From assembly GCF_947499945.1 (NCBI RefSeq), contig NZ_CANMQD010000002.1:186001-250000 (forward strand): a stretch of 64,000 nt of DNA. Reading direction: 5' to 3'. The position numbers and the translations under genes are program-made. Below are positions 62,155 through 64,000 of the stretch, piece after piece (within the stretch, counting starts at the first letter, position 1; each line of letters starts with the position of its first letter). The DNA is from an uncultured Sulfitobacter sp. GTDB taxonomy: Bacteria > Pseudomonadota > Alphaproteobacteria > Rhodobacterales > Rhodobacteraceae. The notes under the pieces are model-generated. The model was given only the letters and a program-made list of their open reading frames with translations. It was not told the DNA's origin and searched no databases.

Positions 62155-64000
62155 TCAATCCCCCGCCGCGCGGCCTTTGAGGGCGATGATGCCCCTTGGC
62201 CGGAACTGGATGAAGATGATGATAAAGATGATCATATATGTTTGCGCGGCCAACGTGTTGGAGGGGTTCAGGAATTCGACCCCCTTCTGGAACCCGCCGA
62301 TCATCGCCGCCCCTGCCAGCGTGCCCCAGATATTGCCAACGCCGCCGACGACAACGGTCATAAAGCTTTGTACGATATAGTCGCTGCCCATCTCGGAGGT
62401 CACCTTGGCAAACAGCCCGATGGCGACACCTGCTATGCCCGCAATGCCAGAGCCAATCCCGAAAGTCAGCATGTTAACGCGGTCGGGGTTGATGCCCATG
62501 CTTGCTGCCATCTTTGGGTTTTGGGTAACTGCGCGTGTCTCCAACCCCAGCCGCGTCCGCTTCATGATAAATAGAAACAGCGCCAGAAATAGCAGCGCGA
62601 GGATGAAGATGGCGATGCGGATATAGCTGATCGAGACGACATCATTGATGACCCATGCCCCGTCCAACCACGCAGGCGAGGTCAGCGGGCGGGCCTGCGT
62701 GCCAAAGATGTTCTTGGCCAGTTGTTGGAGCGCGATAGAGACGCCAAAAGTTGCCAAGAGCGTCTCGAGCGGGCGATGATACAGCCAGCGCACAACGAGC
62801 CGCTCAAGCGCAACCCCTGCAGCAAAGGTCACCACAAATGCCAGCGGCACAGCAATGAGGATGGAGGCTGTGTGATTGGGCACGAAGAGCTGCACCACAT
62901 AGCCGGTATAGGCACCCATCATGATAAATTCGCCATGGGCCATATTGATGACCCCCATCACGCCAAAGGTGATGGCAAGGCCAATGGCGGCGAGGAAATA
63001 GATCGACGCAAGCGAGAGCGCATCAAGCCCAAGATCGGCTGCTTGGCTAATCGCGACGCGGGTCTCGGAGGCGGCGAGTGCGGCTTCGGCAGCTTTGGTG
63101 ACTGCCTCCGAGGGCTCGTCGTAGACGTCGAAGAAACGGAAACTTGCGAGGCTCGCATCGATGTCCTCTTGCGTGACCCGTGGCGCTGCCAAGCCGCCTG
63201 TGACCAACGCGTCATAAGCTCTGTCGCGTGCGGACTCGGTCGAGAGTTGTATCACGGGAATATCTGCAATGCGGCCTGCGATGATGTTCGCCTCAAGGAC
63301 GGCATCACGGGCGTCCGCTGTGATTTGAAGAGGCGCATCGCCTCCTGCGATCATGAGATCATAGGCTTGGATACGGGGCAAAGCATCAGTACCGACAGTC
63401 AATTCACGCGCGATATTGCCCTCTGGCATCGTTTGGGACACTATTCTTTTCGTGGTGAGGATCGGATTGAGGGTCGCGCGAAAATCTACACCCAGATCAC
63501 CCGACATATCGTTAATCGCACCGACGCGGGTGGGGATATCGTCATCATAAGCCATGCTCATTAGCCGTTCCAACCGCGTTTTGCGGGCAAGGATAGCGGC
63601 GTCCTGCTCCCCCTCAATTGAGGCACGCAGGGGCGCGAGTAATGCCGCCTCGGGATCACGCGCAATTGAATCCAGCGCGTCGGCACGTTTGGCGGGATCG
63701 GAGTCAGAGAGTTGGAATTGCACCAAAGCTGTGGCGATCATGGCACGCACACCGCTGTTGGGTTTGAGCTGTTTCAGATCGGTAGAGGTAGCGGTGCCGA
63801 CCTCTGCTCCGTCATCGAAGCTTTGTAAAGTGTAGCTGCCATCGTCATTCTTCGTCGCGGCAAGAAACAACCCATCTGCTTTTCGCTGCCACATCTGCTT
63901 GCCCTGCCAAACCTCCAACACGTTTTGCATTTGGGGCAATCCACTGGCCACCAGCGCATCAATCGCAGGGCCAATCGTGCGCCGCGAGCTTTTCTCGATC
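62155..64000 (-). CDS. urtB: Urea ABC transporter permease UrtB (5' end beyond window)
   Basis: LivH-like permease in the C-terminal 290 residues (YFLAAIGLAITFGVMGVINMAHGEFIMMGAYTG; MAASMGINPDRVNMLTFGIGSGIAGIAG) preceded by a long soluble N-terminal region rich in Ala-based repeats, as in UrtB proteins. The frame stays open to the last base with plausible sequence (RRTIGPAIDALVASG), so the GTG at 63951 is not the true start and the signal peptide lies outside. urtA should follow on the far side. Confidence 0.88.
   Translation of the reverse strand, partial: IEKSSRRTIGPAIDALVASGLPQMQNVLEVWQGKQMWQRKADGLFLAATKNDDGSYTLQSFDDGAEVGTATSTDLKQLKPNSGVRAMIATALVQFQLSDSDPAKRADALDSIARDPEAALLAPLRASIEGEQDAAILARKTRLERLMSMAYDDDIPTRVGAINDMSGDLGVDFRATLNPILTTKRIVSQTMPEGNIARELTVGTDALPRIQAYDLMIAGGDAPLQITADARDAVLEANIIAGRIADIPVIQLSTESARDRAYDALVTGGLAAPRVTQEDIDASLASFRFFDVYDEPSEAVTKAAEAALAASETRVAISQAADLGLDALSLASIYFLAAIGLAITFGVMGVINMAHGEFIMMGAYTGYVVQLFVPNHTASILIAVPLAFVVTFAAGVALERLVVRWLYHRPLETLLATFGVSIALQQLAKNIFGTQARPLTSPAWLDGAWVINDVVSISYIRIAIFILALLFLALFLFIMKRTRLGLETRAVTQNPKMAASMGINPDRVNMLTFGIGSGIAGIAGVAIGLFAKVTSEMGSDYIVQSFMTVVVGGVGNIWGTLAGAAMIGGFQKGVEFLNPSNTLAAQTYMIIFIIIFIQFRPRGIIALKGRAAGD

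Noticed and set aside
1..64000. CRISPR array or intact prophage
   Set aside because: No regularly spaced direct repeats and no phage structural, terminase or lysis genes were seen; only island and IS remnants.

Overview
The window looks like a chromosomal stretch from a marine Roseobacter-group alphaproteobacterium (Rhodobacterales). Pointers are a GcrA cell-cycle regulator, an alphaproteobacterial LexA/SOS box (GTTC-N7-GTTC), the block infA-maf-RNase E/G-yacG-tRNA-Phe, a TIGR02186/TauE pair, and moderately GC-rich coding DNA with dense ATGA-type overlaps. The genus was not established; no database search was possible.

Layout. 0-4 kb: RecD-like helicase and SDR oxidoreductase, convergent with a TIGR02186/TauE exporter pair. 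4-9 kb: BMP-type ABC importer (probably nucleosides). 9-21.3 kb: housekeeping and small operons, including nfuA-tsaB-rimI, uspA, a branched-chain aminotransferase, an M48 lipoprotein, rimO, rhodanese/YHS proteins, a uracil-DNA glycosylase-like/SseB pair and an ArsR/CDF metal-efflux pair. This part also holds an SOS-type promoter in front of a small duplicated-motif gene, and a frameshifted glycolipid-binding gene. 21.5-30 kb: cell-envelope glucans, with a KpsT/KpsE-like pair lacking its permease, then an opgC-opgG-opgH operon preceded by a TPR protein. 30-47 kb: CoA-transferase/ThDP-enzyme pair, gcrA, a DMT exporter, argD-argF, gnd, hrpB, meaB, rpmB, a PCuAC copper chaperone, a sirtuin, then infA-maf-RNase E/G-yacG.

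Accessory region. A decayed IS5-type transposase lies just before tRNA-Phe. From the tRNA (47.45 kb) to an internally deleted tyrosine recombinase (58.86-59.25 kb) is a probable old genomic island. Its AT-richer left part carries an unknown two-TM protein, an AlpA-like HTH protein, a truncated ADP-ribosylglycohydrolase and a small orphan gene. Its right part is an operon for uptake and ring-opening or deamination of a small N-heterocycle: Tat-exported binding protein, two permeases, ATPase, a polysaccharide-deacetylase-fold hydrolase and a yeast-type cytosine deaminase, with a LysR regulator, a phosphoribosyltransferase and a BtpA/SgcQ-like TIM barrel upstream.

59.5-64 kb: the urea-type ABC transporter genes urtE, urtD, urtC and urtB on the minus strand. 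urtB continues past the window edge and urtA is not seen. Together with the heterocycle operon this makes an organic-nitrogen acquisition neighbourhood. The strongest candidates for something undescribed are the SOS-controlled duplicated-motif protein (14.6 kb), the island membrane protein (48.0 kb) and the heterocycle operon (50.4-58.5 kb).
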